Source: Methylophilaceae bacterium (GTDB taxonomy: Bacteria; Pseudomonadota; Gammaproteobacteria; Burkholderiales; Methylophilaceae). Taken from it: a DNA stretch of 64,000 nucleotides. The notes under the pieces were generated by a model that was given only the letters and a program-made list of their open reading frames with translations, was not told where the DNA came from and did no database searches. Positions 54,587 through 64,000 of this stretch are shown piece after piece (the stretch's first letter is position 1; each line of letters starts with the position of its first letter). Location of the stretch: the NCBI GenBank assembly GCA_029244935.1, contig JAQWQF010000006.1:35093-99092 (forward strand), read 5' to 3'. The position numbers and the translations under genes are program-made.

Positions 54587-55312
54587 ATGAATTATCTTGA
54601 TAAAAATATCTTAGAAAAAATACAGTTTTATGTAACAACCAAGTATCCATGTGGTTATATCAATAATCATGAAGCTCAATCAATCGTAGCAACACCGTAT
54701 AAAAAAATTGATTCAGATAACTATTCTGACCTAATAAAAGACGGGTTTAGGAGAAGCGGGCAATATGTTTACAAGCCACAGTGTCATAAATGTAGTGCAT
54801 GTATTCCCATTAGGATATGTGCCAAAGAATTCAAAAAAAGCCAATCCCAAAAACGTACCCTAAAAAAGCATTCATATATTGACGCTAAAGTATTTCCGCT
54901 TAAATTTGAGGAGGAGCATTATAATTTATACGTAAACTATCAAAATAATCGCCACCGCCTAAGCTCTGAAACTAACAATGATATTACTGATTACAATGAT
55001 TTCTTAATAAAAAGTAACGTAAACACTAAAATAATTGAATTTAGAGCCGAAGAGAAGCTATTAATGGTTACTATAATAGATCAAGTAAAGAATGGTATAT
55101 CCGCAGTCTACACTTTTTATGACTGCAATGATTCTAGGTTGAGTTTAGGTACTTATTCAATTCTTTGGCTGCTAAATTTCTGTAAAAACGAAAATTTAGA
55201 TTACTTATATCTGGGTTATTGGATAAACGATAGTAAGAAAATGAAATATAAAATTAATTTTAAGCCTTATGAGTTAATGATAAATGGTGCATGGCAAGAG
55301 TCTCCAAATTAA
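54587..55312 (+). CDS. bpt: Aspartate/glutamate leucyltransferase (Bpt/Ate family)
   Basis: YPCGYINNHEAQSIVATP; FRRSGQYVYKPQCHKCSACIPIRI; YLYLGYWINDSKKMKYKINFKPYELM. Confidence 0.92.
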   Translation: MNYLDKNILEKIQFYVTTKYPCGYINNHEAQSIVATPYKKIDSDNYSDLIKDGFRRSGQYVYKPQCHKCSACIPIRICAKEFKKSQSQKRTLKKHSYIDAKVFPLKFEEEHYNLYVNYQNNRHRLSSETNNDITDYNDFLIKSNVNTKIIEFRAEEKLLMVTIIDQVKNGISAVYTFYDCNDSRLSLGTYSILWLLNFCKNENLDYLYLGYWINDSKKMKYKINFKPYELMINGAWQESPN

Positions 55313-55355
55313 CCAACATGATACAATTCCAGCATTTAATAAAGACAAAAATCCA

Positions 55356-56225
55356 ATGAAAAATATTCTAATATTTGGAGTAGGGCTTATTGGTGGTTCA
55401 ATTGCTCTTAAGTCCAAACATATCAAGTTATTTAAGCAAGTAGTGGGCGTTGAAAGAAAGGATGGTACAACGCTATCTCCATTTGTGAAGTCTGGTATGT
55501 TGGATCACATTTCAATTAATCTTGAGAATGACATAGCCAATGCAGATCTAATTGTAGTAGCAACGCCTGTTGCAAAAATTTATGGTATTTTAAAAAATAT
55601 ATATCCTCATTTAAAAACAAATACCGTTATTACAGATGTTGGAAGTACAAAGTCAAATGTAATGAATGATGCGAAAAGTGCTCTTAATGAAAAATCAAGC
55701 CAGTTTATTGGATCCCATCCTATAGCTGGTTCAGAAAAACATGGGCCTAGTGCAGCAATACAAGATTTATTTGAAGGTATGAATATTATTGTTACGCCAC
55801 CAACTGATTCAACAGACTTTATGAAAGAAAAAATAAATCAATTTTGGTCTGCAATGGGAGGGGAAATTACAGTAATGACACCTCAAGAACATGATAAAAT
55901 TTTTTCAACAGTCAGTCACCTACCACACATACTCGCTTTTAGTTTAGTAAATCTAATTAACAACAATAAGAAAAAAGAAATTCTTCTTAATTTTGCTGCT
56001 AGTGGGTTTCGCGACTTTTCAAGAATTGCTGCAAGCTCGCCGGAGGTTTGGCGAGATATTTCAATTGCTAATAAAAATGCCATACTTAATGATTTAAAGC
56101 TTTACCAAAATGAACTTACAAAAATTACTGACCTAATTAATAATGAAGACCAAGAAGGCTTAAAAAATTATTTTGCAAATGCTAGTTCGACAAGACAAAG
56201 TTGGGTTGGTAAAAAAATTGAATAA
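55356..56225 (+). CDS. tyrA: Prephenate dehydrogenase
   Basis: ILIFGVGLIGGSIAL; DVGSTKSNVM; FIGSHPIAGSEKHGP. ATG 55356 preferred over ORF start 55284. Confidence 0.93.
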   Translation: MKNILIFGVGLIGGSIALKSKHIKLFKQVVGVERKDGTTLSPFVKSGMLDHISINLENDIANADLIVVATPVAKIYGILKNIYPHLKTNTVITDVGSTKSNVMNDAKSALNEKSSQFIGSHPIAGSEKHGPSAAIQDLFEGMNIIVTPPTDSTDFMKEKINQFWSAMGGEITVMTPQEHDKIFSTVSHLPHILAFSLVNLINNNKKKEILLNFAASGFRDFSRIAASSPEVWRDISIANKNAILNDLKLYQNELTKITDLINNEDQEGLKNYFANASSTRQSWVGKKIE

Positions 56226-57495
56226 AAAAATTATAAAGCCGGTAATACAAGTAAACGGGACTATCTCACTGCCTGGATCGAAAAGTATCACGAACCGAAT
56301 ATTATTAATGGCTGCGCTAAGTAATGGAAAAACAACTATTAATAATTACTTAGAATCTGATGATACTAGCTATATGCTTGGCGCCCTGAAGGAGCTAGGT
56401 GTTGAATTCAGGGATACTGGGAATTCGCTAATAATTAATGGTATAAATCACAAATTTCCAGTTTTAAGATCTAAGTTATTTTTAGGTAACGCTGGGACTG
56501 CTTTTAGGCCTCTAACTGCAGTATTAGCAATGATGGGTGGAGACTATGAAATATCTGGGATAGACCGAATGCATGAAAGGCCTATAAAAGATTTAGTTAA
56601 TGGGCTCGAGCAAATTGGAGCCAAAATAAATTATTTGGGGGCTTCAGGGCTTCCTCCTTTAAAAATTTTACCTAGCAACATTACATATAAATCACCAATA
56701 AAAATAAACGGTAGTGTTTCGAGCCAATTTTTAACTGCACTTTTAATGGCTTGTCCCCTTGCTAACCAAGATTTAATTATTAAAGTTAATGGTGACCTTA
56801 TCTCAAAGCCATATATTAATATAACCCTCAAACTTCTTGAAAGGTTTGGTGTTCAATATAAAAATTTAAATTGGCAAACATTTCAGCTAAGTCATGGATC
56901 TCGCTATAAATCTTCAGGTGAAATTTCAGTTGAAGGAGATGCCTCATCAGCGTCTTATTTTTTTGCTGCAGCAGCAATTTTAGGGAAAATTGAGGTAAAT
57001 GGTATCAACGCAACTAGCATTCAGGGAGATTTAAACTTTCTAAAAGTTATTGATAGAATGGGCGCTAAAATTGAATACCTTAAGAATTCAGTAAAAGTTA
57101 CTCGACAATATGATTTAAAAGGCTTAGATATTGATTGCAAAGATATCCCTGATGCAGCAATGACATTAGCAGTAATGGCTATTTTTGCTAAAGGTAAAAC
57201 TATATTGCGAAATATTGGTAGCTGGCGAGTAAAAGAGACTGATAGAATTTATGCAATGCAAACTGAGTTAAAAAAATTAGGTGCTCATGTTGCTTCAACA
57301 GACGATTCGATATCAATTTCTCCTCCCAATATTATTAATAATAATATCGAAATAGATACATATAATGACCACAGGATAGCAATGTGTTTTTCATTGGTTG
57401 CATTGGCTAATAAAACTATCGTTATTAATGATCCTGAATGTGTAAACAAAACATACCCTAATTTTTTTAAAGATTTTGATGCTGTTACCTCATGA
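56173..57495 (+). CDS. aroA: 3-phosphoshikimate 1-carboxyvinyltransferase (start uncertain, may lie at TTG near 56218)
   Basis: SLPGSKSITNRILLMAAL; LGNAGTAFRPLTAVLA; DYNDHRIAMCFSL-type block. Confidence 0.95.
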   Translation: MQMLVRQDKVGLVKKLNKKIIKPVIQVNGTISLPGSKSITNRILLMAALSNGKTTINNYLESDDTSYMLGALKELGVEFRDTGNSLIINGINHKFPVLRSKLFLGNAGTAFRPLTAVLAMMGGDYEISGIDRMHERPIKDLVNGLEQIGAKINYLGASGLPPLKILPSNITYKSPIKINGSVSSQFLTALLMACPLANQDLIIKVNGDLISKPYINITLKLLERFGVQYKNLNWQTFQLSHGSRYKSSGEISVEGDASSASYFFAAAAILGKIEVNGINATSIQGDLNFLKVIDRMGAKIEYLKNSVKVTRQYDLKGLDIDCKDIPDAAMTLAVMAIFAKGKTILRNIGSWRVKETDRIYAMQTELKKLGAHVASTDDSISISPPNIINNNIEIDTYNDHRIAMCFSLVALANKTIVINDPECVNKTYPNFFKDFDAVTS

Positions 57496-58151
57496 CCTTA
57501 AAAAAAATACCCTACCTAATAGCAATTGATGGTCCAGCAGGCTCTGGAAAAGGAACTATTGCAAAATTAATCAGTAAAAAACTTAATTTAAATTATTTAG
57601 ATTCTGGGGCTATTTATCGAGTAATAGCTCTTGGTGCCACTATAAATAATATCTCCTCAGGTGAGGTAACAAAATTAATTTCTCTTGTTGGGAGCATTAA
57701 TATGAAATTTGAAGGAGAAGATGTGTTGCTTGATAATAAAGTAATCACAGATAAAATTAGGACCTCTGAAATAAGTAAATTTTCATCTGAAATTGCAGTA
57801 CACTCAAAGTTACGAGATGAAATACTAAGCCTTCAAAGAAGTTTTTATCATGGAAATGGTTTGGTTGCAGAGGGTAGAGATATGACTACGGTAGTTTTTC
57901 CTAATGCTGACCTCAAAGTATATTTAGATGCCAGCCCTTATGAAAGGGCTGAAAGAAGATATAAACAGTTGATATCAAAAGGAAACAGTGTTAATATTCA
58001 AGACCTTACTTCCGAGATTGAAGCAAGGGACAAAAGGGATAAACAAAGAAAAGCTTCCCCATTAAAAATTGCTGATGACGCAAAAGTTTTAAACACTGAT
58101 GACCTCACGATAGGTCAAACCGTCGATAAAATTCTCGCATTTATCATTTAA
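57492..58151 (+). CDS. cmk: Cytidylate kinase
   Basis: IAIDGPAGSGKGTIAKLIS; VAEGRDMTTVVFP. Confidence 0.96.
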   Translation: MTLKKIPYLIAIDGPAGSGKGTIAKLISKKLNLNYLDSGAIYRVIALGATINNISSGEVTKLISLVGSINMKFEGEDVLLDNKVITDKIRTSEISKFSSEIAVHSKLRDEILSLQRSFYHGNGLVAEGRDMTTVVFPNADLKVYLDASPYERAERRYKQLISKGNSVNIQDLTSEIEARDKRDKQRKASPLKIADDAKVLNTDDLTIGQTVDKILAFII

Positions 58152-58160
58152 TTTTGGTGT

Positions 58161-58186
58161 CAATGAGTCAAATTCATTGATTTTTA
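58161..58186 (+). terminator. Possible weak intrinsic terminator or leader hairpin between cmk and rpsA
   Basis: TCAATGA-GTCAAAT-TCATTGA followed by TTTTT; AT-rich stem. Confidence 0.45.
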
Positions 58187-58237
58187 TTAATTAACCCATC
58201 GCATGTTGGGACTTATCGTTTAAGGTTAAATATATTA

Positions 58238-59749
58238 ATGGCAACTACAGAAAAATCAAAAGCTTCTGACACAGAAAGCTTTGCAGCATTATTTGAAGAG
58301 AGTATGGCGCTTAAAGAAATGCGTCAAGGCGAAATTATTACAGCAGAAGTAATATCTGTTGAAAGTGATTTTATTATTGTTAATGCTGGGCTTAAATCTG
58401 AAAGCGTAATTAAAACTGAAGAGTTCCTTGATGATAAAGGTGATACAGAAGTTCAGGTTGGTGATTTTGTTAAGGTTGCAATTGAAAAATTAGAAGATGG
58501 TTATGGATCAACGATTCTTTCAAGAGTTAAAGCAAAGCAAATGCAAGCATGGTTAGATTTAGAAGATGCGATGAATGAAGGAACTATTATCAAAGGCTAT
58601 GTTAGTAGCAAAGTTAAAGGTGGATTAAGAGTTACAGTTAATGGAATTATGGCATTCCTTCCAGGTTCATTAGTTGATAGTAGGCCAGTAAAAGACACAA
58701 CTCCCTTTGAGAATAAAGAATGTGAACTAAAAATTATAAAAATTGATAGAAAAAGAAATAACGTTGTAGTTTCAAGAAAAGCTGTGATTGAAGAGCAACA
58801 AGGAGTCAATAGAGACTCTGTGCTTGAAACGATTGTTGAAGGCGCAACAGTAAAAGGCATTATTAAAAATATTACAGATTATGGCGCGTTCGTAGATTTA
58901 GGAGGAATTGATGGTCTACTTCACATTACAGATCTTGCATGGAAAAGGATTAAGCACCCATCTGAAATATTAAGCGTAGGAGATGAAATTGACGCACGAG
59001 TTCTTAAGTATGACCAAGAAAAAAATCGTGTTTCATTAGGCTTAAAACAACTTGATGAAGATCCTTGGATTGGTCTTAATAGACGCTACCCTGTAAAAAC
59101 TCGCATATTTGGAAAAGTCTCAAACCTAACTGATTATGGTGCATTTATTGAAATTGAAACTGGAATTGAAGGCCTTGTTCATGTATCGGAGATGGATTGG
59201 ACAAATAAAAATATCCATCCTACAAAAGCAGTGCAATTAGGTGATGAGGTGGAAGTTATGATCTTAGAAGTTGATGAAGGTAGAAGGCGCCTCTCATTAG
59301 GGATGAAACAATGCCAGGCAAACCCCTGGGATGAATTTGCATCAAAACATAATAAAGATGAAAAAATTTCTGGAAACATTAAATCAATAACTGATTTTGG
59401 TATTTTTATTGGTTTAGATGGTGGTATTGATGGACTGATACATTTATCAGATATCTCATGGACTGAAACTGGAGAAAAAGCTGTCCAGAAATTCAAAAAA
59501 GGTGATGATCTTGAGGCACTAATTATATCGATAGATGTTGAAAAAGAAAGAATCTCATTAGGTATTAAGCAGCTAACAGAAAATCCAAATCCAGAATCTG
59601 AAACAGCAACTAATGATATTGCTGAAAAGCCAGCTAAAAAGACCCCTAAAAAGGCATCTAAGAAAGAAACAGCATCAGACGAACTAAAAAATGGTGGGAC
59701 TACAAGTCTTGGCGCACTTTTAAAAGCAAAGCTTAATGATAAAAAATAA
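58238..59749 (+). CDS. rpsA: 30S ribosomal protein S1 (five S1 domains)
   Basis: Consecutive S1 repeats incl. [40 protein letters not shown] and [30 protein letters not shown]. Confidence 0.97.
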   Translation: MATTEKSKASDTESFAALFEESMALKEMRQGEIITAEVISVESDFIIVNAGLKSESVIKTEEFLDDKGDTEVQVGDFVKVAIEKLEDGYGSTILSRVKAKQMQAWLDLEDAMNEGTIIKGYVSSKVKGGLRVTVNGIMAFLPGSLVDSRPVKDTTPFENKECELKIIKIDRKRNNVVVSRKAVIEEQQGVNRDSVLETIVEGATVKGIIKNITDYGAFVDLGGIDGLLHITDLAWKRIKHPSEILSVGDEIDARVLKYDQEKNRVSLGLKQLDEDPWIGLNRRYPVKTRIFGKVSNLTDYGAFIEIETGIEGLVHVSEMDWTNKNIHPTKAVQLGDEVEVMILEVDEGRRRLSLGMKQCQANPWDEFASKHNKDEKISGNIKSITDFGIFIGLDGGIDGLIHLSDISWTETGEKAVQKFKKGDDLEALIISIDVEKERISLGIKQLTENPNPESETATNDIAEKPAKKTPKKASKKETASDELKNGGTTSLGALLKAKLNDKK

Positions 59750-60027
59750 TGACTAAATCAAAACTTATTAACCTCTTAGCTGGAAGATTTTCACAGTTAG
59801 TTCATAAGGATGCAGAACTTTCTGTAAAAACAATCCTAGATGCAATGAGTAATTCATTAATGAAGAAACAAAGAATTGAAATAAGGGGTTTTGGGAGTTT
59901 TAGTTTGAACTATAGACCTCCTAGGATTGGTAGAAATCCAAAGTCAGGAGAAAAAGTTAATGTCCCAGAGAAATACGTACCACATTTTAAAGCAGGAAAA
60001 GAACTTAGAGCTAGAGTTGATAAATAA
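59749..60027 (+). CDS. ihfB: Integration host factor beta subunit
   Basis: [46 protein letters not shown]. Confidence 0.95.
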   Translation: MTKSKLINLLAGRFSQLVHKDAELSVKTILDAMSNSLMKKQRIEIRGFGSFSLNYRPPRIGRNPKSGEKVNVPEKYVPHFKAGKELRARVDK

Positions 60028-60045
60028 AGAAATAAGTTAATATTT

Positions 60046-60080
60046 AAAAGCATATCTCGACAAAAGATATGCTTTTTTTT
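60046..60080 (+). terminator. Intrinsic terminator downstream of ihfB
   Basis: AAAAGCATATCT-CGACAAA-AGATATGCTTTTTTTT: 12-bp stem, T tract. Confidence 0.9.
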
Positions 60081-60102
60081 AAAAATAAAGTAATGTTAAA
60101 TT

Positions 60103-61281
60103 ATGGTCGAATTCGAATTCTGGTGGCTTCTAATAATTCCATTATTTTTTGGTTTGGGATGGTTTGCAGCCCGAATTGATATAGCTCAAATTATTTCAGA
60201 GAGTACTGACTTCCCTTCAGCATACTTTAAGGGACTTAATTTCTTAATTAAGAACCAATATGAGAAAGCAGCAGAAGCATTTAGTCACGCTGTTAAAATA
60301 AATAATGAATCACTAGAAATACATTTTGTATTAGGTAGCCTTTACCGAAGGACAGGACAACTTGATAGAGCAATTAATTTACATATAGATTTACTTGAAA
60401 CAAGAGAGCTCACTCACCAACAACAAGAATCTGTGAAGGCAGAACTCGCACTTGACTACTTTAAAACTGGTTTATACGATCGAGCAGAGGAACTTCTTCT
60501 TGCTCTAAATAAAGATAGTTACCATCAATTTTCGCTCAATACATTGCTTGATATCTATAGTAAAGAGAGAGAATGGAATAAAGCAATTACAACAGCTACT
60601 GAGCTTGAAAAAATATCAGGCGTATCATTTCGAGAAAATATAAGTCATTTTTATTGTGAGATTGCTGTGATACATATTCTTGAAAAAAAGAATACCCAAG
60701 CAAATGAAATATTAAGAAAAGCTCTAGACGAACATAAGAACTGTGTAAGGGCAAATATCCTTCTAGGGGATATCTGTGAGAGTGAGGAGAGATTTGATGA
60801 GGCAGTTTCGCATTGGAAGAAAGTTGAGTACCAACAACCTGAATACCTTGGGCTTGTGGCTTCAAAAATTCTTAATGCGTATCAAAGGCAAGACAAGTTA
60901 AATGAAGGACTTACAATCTTATCAGGCTACTATGACCTATATAAGCTTAAAACATTATTAAGCATTTTATATTCAGCAATTATGTCAAATGAAGGACCAA
61001 AAAAAGCTGAAACTATTGCGCGCAATGAGTTAATACAAAGGCCTAGTTTATCTGCACTTGATCAGTTATTTGAGGCTCAAGCAATTGGAAAAACAAGTAA
61101 AATAAGTAATATTGAACTCATTCAGCAAACAATTAAAAATGCGATAGGTGATCGCCGTTTTTATTCCTGTAATAAATGTGGTTTCAAAGCAAGACAATTT
61201 CATTGGCACTGCCCAGCCTGTAATAGCTGGGAATCTCTTCCATCAGAGCCCATTGATATTATTATGGATAATAAAATTTAA
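60103..61281 (+). CDS. lapB: LapB (LPS assembly protein, TPR + rubredoxin-like domain)
   Basis: N-terminal TM, TPR repeats, C-terminal CNKCGFKARQFHWHCPACNSWES; pyrF follows. Confidence 0.93.
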   Translation: MVEFEFWWLLIIPLFFGLGWFAARIDIAQIISESTDFPSAYFKGLNFLIKNQYEKAAEAFSHAVKINNESLEIHFVLGSLYRRTGQLDRAINLHIDLLETRELTHQQQESVKAELALDYFKTGLYDRAEELLLALNKDSYHQFSLNTLLDIYSKEREWNKAITTATELEKISGVSFRENISHFYCEIAVIHILEKKNTQANEILRKALDEHKNCVRANILLGDICESEERFDEAVSHWKKVEYQQPEYLGLVASKILNAYQRQDKLNEGLTILSGYYDLYKLKTLLSILYSAIMSNEGPKKAETIARNELIQRPSLSALDQLFEAQAIGKTSKISNIELIQQTIKNAIGDRRFYSCNKCGFKARQFHWHCPACNSWESLPSEPIDIIMDNKI

Positions 61282-61976
61282 TGTTAACTAGTCCTAAATT
61301 ATTTGTTGCATACGATTTTAGTAATCCAAGTAAAGCTAAGGAATTTTCTAAGAAGATAAACCCAGAACAATGTGGAATTAAAGTTGGTAAAGAGCTATTT
61401 ACATCTGGTGGTCCAGCTATTGTTGAATGGCTCCAATCCAAAGGATTTAAAGTTTTTCTAGATTTAAAGTTTCATGATATTCCAACTACCGTTAAAAGAG
61501 CTTGTTATGTTGCATCGGAATTAGGTGTATGGATGTTAAATGTCCATGCTATGGGTGGGAATGATATGCTTAGCGCAGCAAAAGAAGGTGTAGATCAATC
61601 AAATCAAAATCCATACCTAATTGGAGTTACAGTGCTAACAAGCATGAACAATGATAACTTAAATGAGATAGGAATTAATCATTCAATGAATAAACAAATA
61701 TTGAAATTAGCGTTAAATGTCTCAACCCATAAACTTGATGGAATTGTATGTGGTGCAAGTGATATTAAAGGCATTAAACCTTCACTTCCCAAAGATTTCA
61801 TTTATGTAACCCCAGGCATTAGACTGTTATCAAATGCAAATAATGATCAAAAGAGAATTATTTCTCCAGAAGATGCAATTAAGGCAGGTTCTAGTATATT
61901 AGTTGTAGGTAGACCGATTACTGAATCTAAAAATCCAGCACTCACAGCAGAAGAGATAATTAAGAAAATTAGCTAG
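61281..61976 (+). CDS. pyrF: Orotidine 5'-phosphate decarboxylase
   Basis: VAYDFSN; FLDLKFHDIPTTVKRA; VTPGIRL; VVGRPIT. Confidence 0.96.
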   Translation: MLTSPKLFVAYDFSNPSKAKEFSKKINPEQCGIKVGKELFTSGGPAIVEWLQSKGFKVFLDLKFHDIPTTVKRACYVASELGVWMLNVHAMGGNDMLSAAKEGVDQSNQNPYLIGVTVLTSMNNDNLNEIGINHSMNKQILKLALNVSTHKLDGIVCGASDIKGIKPSLPKDFIYVTPGIRLLSNANNDQKRIISPEDAIKAGSSILVVGRPITESKNPALTAEEIIKKIS

Positions 61977-63636
61977 AATTTTGACCTAACATTAAATCAA
62001 TAGCATCCTTATCCAGCCGGGTCAGAAGATGATTGTAATCAGAAATATTTTTTATATTTTCATGAATAGCATCTATTGACTGATAACTCGACTCCCCATA
62101 GAATTCTGCAATCTTAAGTATTAAATCTGGCATGATAGGCGAATAATAGATTGAGAGAACTCTAAAGGCCTGGAGAGCTGCGGAACAAACCTGATGAAGT
62201 TGTGACATAGATCTATGTTCATCGTTGTTCTTTGCCAATACCCAGGGCTCCAATCGATTAACATACTCATTTACTTTTTCAGTATAAGACATTAATAATC
62301 GATTTAATTTGCTAAATAACCTTGCTTCGTAAAGAGAAATAACTTCATCTTTTATAGCAATTAAATCGTCAACAATTACCTTTGCATCCTGAATAGAAAT
62401 TTCATTAGTCGGAACTAATGTGTTATTAAAATATTTTTTTATAAATCCAGATGTTCTGCTAGGTATATTAATAAACTTCCCAACTAGGTCGCTGTTAACT
62501 TTTGCAATAAAATCTTCTAAATTTAAATCAATATCTTCCATTGAGTCATTTAGTTTAGAAAAATAATAATACCTTAGATAATCAGGATTTTTTATAGTAT
62601 TCAGGTAGCTCCTTGCGGTAATAAAAGTCCCCCTTGATTTTGACATCTTCTCGCCATTTACAGTTAGAAAGCCATGCGCATAGACTCTAGAAGGCACTCT
62701 AAAACCAGAATATGAAAGGGTAGCGGGCCAAAATAAAGCATGAAAATACAAAATATCCTTACCAATAAAATGAATTAATTCTGTATCACTACCCTTCTTC
62801 CAATATTCGTCAAAAGATAAATTTTTCTCGTCAGCTAATTTTTTAAAACTTGCCATATATCCAATTGGGGCATCAAGCCAAACATAAAAAAACTTACCTG
62901 GGGCATCTGGAATTTCAAAACCAAAATATGGTGCGTCTCTTGAAATATCCCAATTAGATAGACCTGCCTTGAACCATTCGTTAAGCTTATTGCTTGCTTC
63001 CGGTTGTAATGTACCTGACTTTGTCCACTTTTCTAGAAAATCTGTACATTCCGAAAGCTTAAAAAAATAATGGTCTGTCTTTTTTTTGATAGGTGCTGTA
63101 CCTGATATGACTGAATAAGCATTAATCAAATCGGTTGGGTTATAAGTTGAACCACATTCCTCACAAGAATCTCCATATTGGTCTACTGCCTTACATTTTG
63201 GACATTCTCCTTTGATATAGCGATCCGGAAGGAACATTTCTTTTTTTGAATCATAGAACTGTTCAATTTCTTTTTTCTCAATTTTATTATTACTGGTTAA
63301 TTTTTTATAAATAGTTTCGGAAAGCTCTTTATTTTCAATAGAGTTAGTTGAATAGAAATTATCAAAAGATACATTAAAATCAGAAAAGTCTTGAGAATGT
63401 TCCTGATGAACTTGCTCAACCAAATTCTCTGGAGTAATATTTTCCTTCTCGGCTCGTAACATTACTGGAGTTCCATGAGTGTCATCAGCGCAGACATAAT
63501 AAATTTCATTTGAAATCATTCGCTGATATCTGCACCAGATATCAGTTTGGATGTATTCGACTAGATGTCCTAGGTGTATACTTCCATTTGCATATGGTAA
63601 TGCTGATGTGACAAGAATTTTCCGCATTGAATTCAA
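61969..63636 (-). CDS. metG: Methionine-tRNA ligase, lacking the C-terminal dimerisation/tRNA-binding domain
   Basis: ALPYANGSIHLGHLVEYIQTDIWCRYQRM; CPKCKAVDQYGDSCEECGSTYNP; KMSKSRGTF. Confidence 0.97.
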   Translation of the reverse strand: MNSMRKILVTSALPYANGSIHLGHLVEYIQTDIWCRYQRMISNEIYYVCADDTHGTPVMLRAEKENITPENLVEQVHQEHSQDFSDFNVSFDNFYSTNSIENKELSETIYKKLTSNNKIEKKEIEQFYDSKKEMFLPDRYIKGECPKCKAVDQYGDSCEECGSTYNPTDLINAYSVISGTAPIKKKTDHYFFKLSECTDFLEKWTKSGTLQPEASNKLNEWFKAGLSNWDISRDAPYFGFEIPDAPGKFFYVWLDAPIGYMASFKKLADEKNLSFDEYWKKGSDTELIHFIGKDILYFHALFWPATLSYSGFRVPSRVYAHGFLTVNGEKMSKSRGTFITARSYLNTIKNPDYLRYYYFSKLNDSMEDIDLNLEDFIAKVNSDLVGKFINIPSRTSGFIKKYFNNTLVPTNEISIQDAKVIVDDLIAIKDEVISLYEARLFSKLNRLLMSYTEKVNEYVNRLEPWVLAKNNDEHRSMSQLHQVCSAALQAFRVLSIYYSPIMPDLILKIAEFYGESSYQSIDAIHENIKNISDYNHLLTRLDKDAIDLMLGQNSS

Positions 63637-63725
63637 TCGAGAGATTAGTTTAATAATGGATTATTCTATCAAATTACCAACCCAATCACATTACTTAAAA
63701 TTATTTTTTAGAAAGAAACTATTTT

Positions 63726-64000
63726 ATGGAAAACGAAATTAAAGAAATATTGTTAGGTTTAACAAATACTAATTATAAAAAAAAATTCATAAATAAAAAA
63801 AATATAAAATCTATTTTAATTAAAAAAGATAAGGTTGACATTTCACTTGAATTCAATTTTCCAATCACACTTTTATTAGAAGAATTTGATTCACTTATAA
63901 AAGAAGCATTAAAAACCTTAGTAAAACAACCATTAGAAATTAATTTATCACAAAAAATTAAGAGCCATCAAGCACAAAAAGGTATCAGTTTAATTGATGG
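63726..64000 (+). CDS. mrp: Mrp/ApbC family Fe-S cluster carrier ATPase, N-terminus only (runs off the window)
   Basis: Translation MENEIKEILLGLTNTNYKKKFINKKNIKSILIKKDKVDISLEFNFPITLLLEEFDSLIKEALKTL: MIP18/DUF59-like N-terminal domain; divergent from metG. Confidence 0.65.
   Translation, partial: MENEIKEILLGLTNTNYKKKFINKKNIKSILIKKDKVDISLEFNFPITLLLEEFDSLIKEALKTLVKQPLEINLSQKIKSHQAQKGISLID

Overview
AT-rich, very compact proteobacterial chromosome segment. Gene content and order (truA-trpF-trpB-trpA-accD-folC-dedD-cvpA-purF, rpsA-ihfB-lapB-pyrF, metG divergent from mrp) suggest a genome-streamlined betaproteobacterium, probably Methylophilales/OM43-like; this assignment is inference. I see about 49 core-metabolism and information-processing genes. 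I see no rRNA, tRNA, CRISPR array, prophage, transposase or obvious defence island. The most notable non-coding element lies upstream of the truncated metZ gene on the minus strand at 812-936. It reads as a sigma70 promoter, a SAM-II-type aptamer, and an intrinsic terminator whose loop can pair with the conserved CAGCUA box of the aptamer, giving a complete candidate transcription-attenuation riboswitch. Other points: a 19-gene minus-strand directon with no gap above 23 bp; a MoxY-like histidine kinase / NarL-type regulator pair with an in-frame hexanucleotide repeat and an 18-bp palindrome in front of the divergent acs; EF-P with an apparently lengthened arginine loop; an AddB-like nuclease missing two of the expected Fe-S cysteines; a TrmH-family methyltransferase interrupted by one in-frame stop at its domain boundary; ribosomal protein S1 with only five S1 domains; and helically phased TGGTGCAAA motifs upstream of amt. 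No database searches were run; all family calls come from recognising the sequence.
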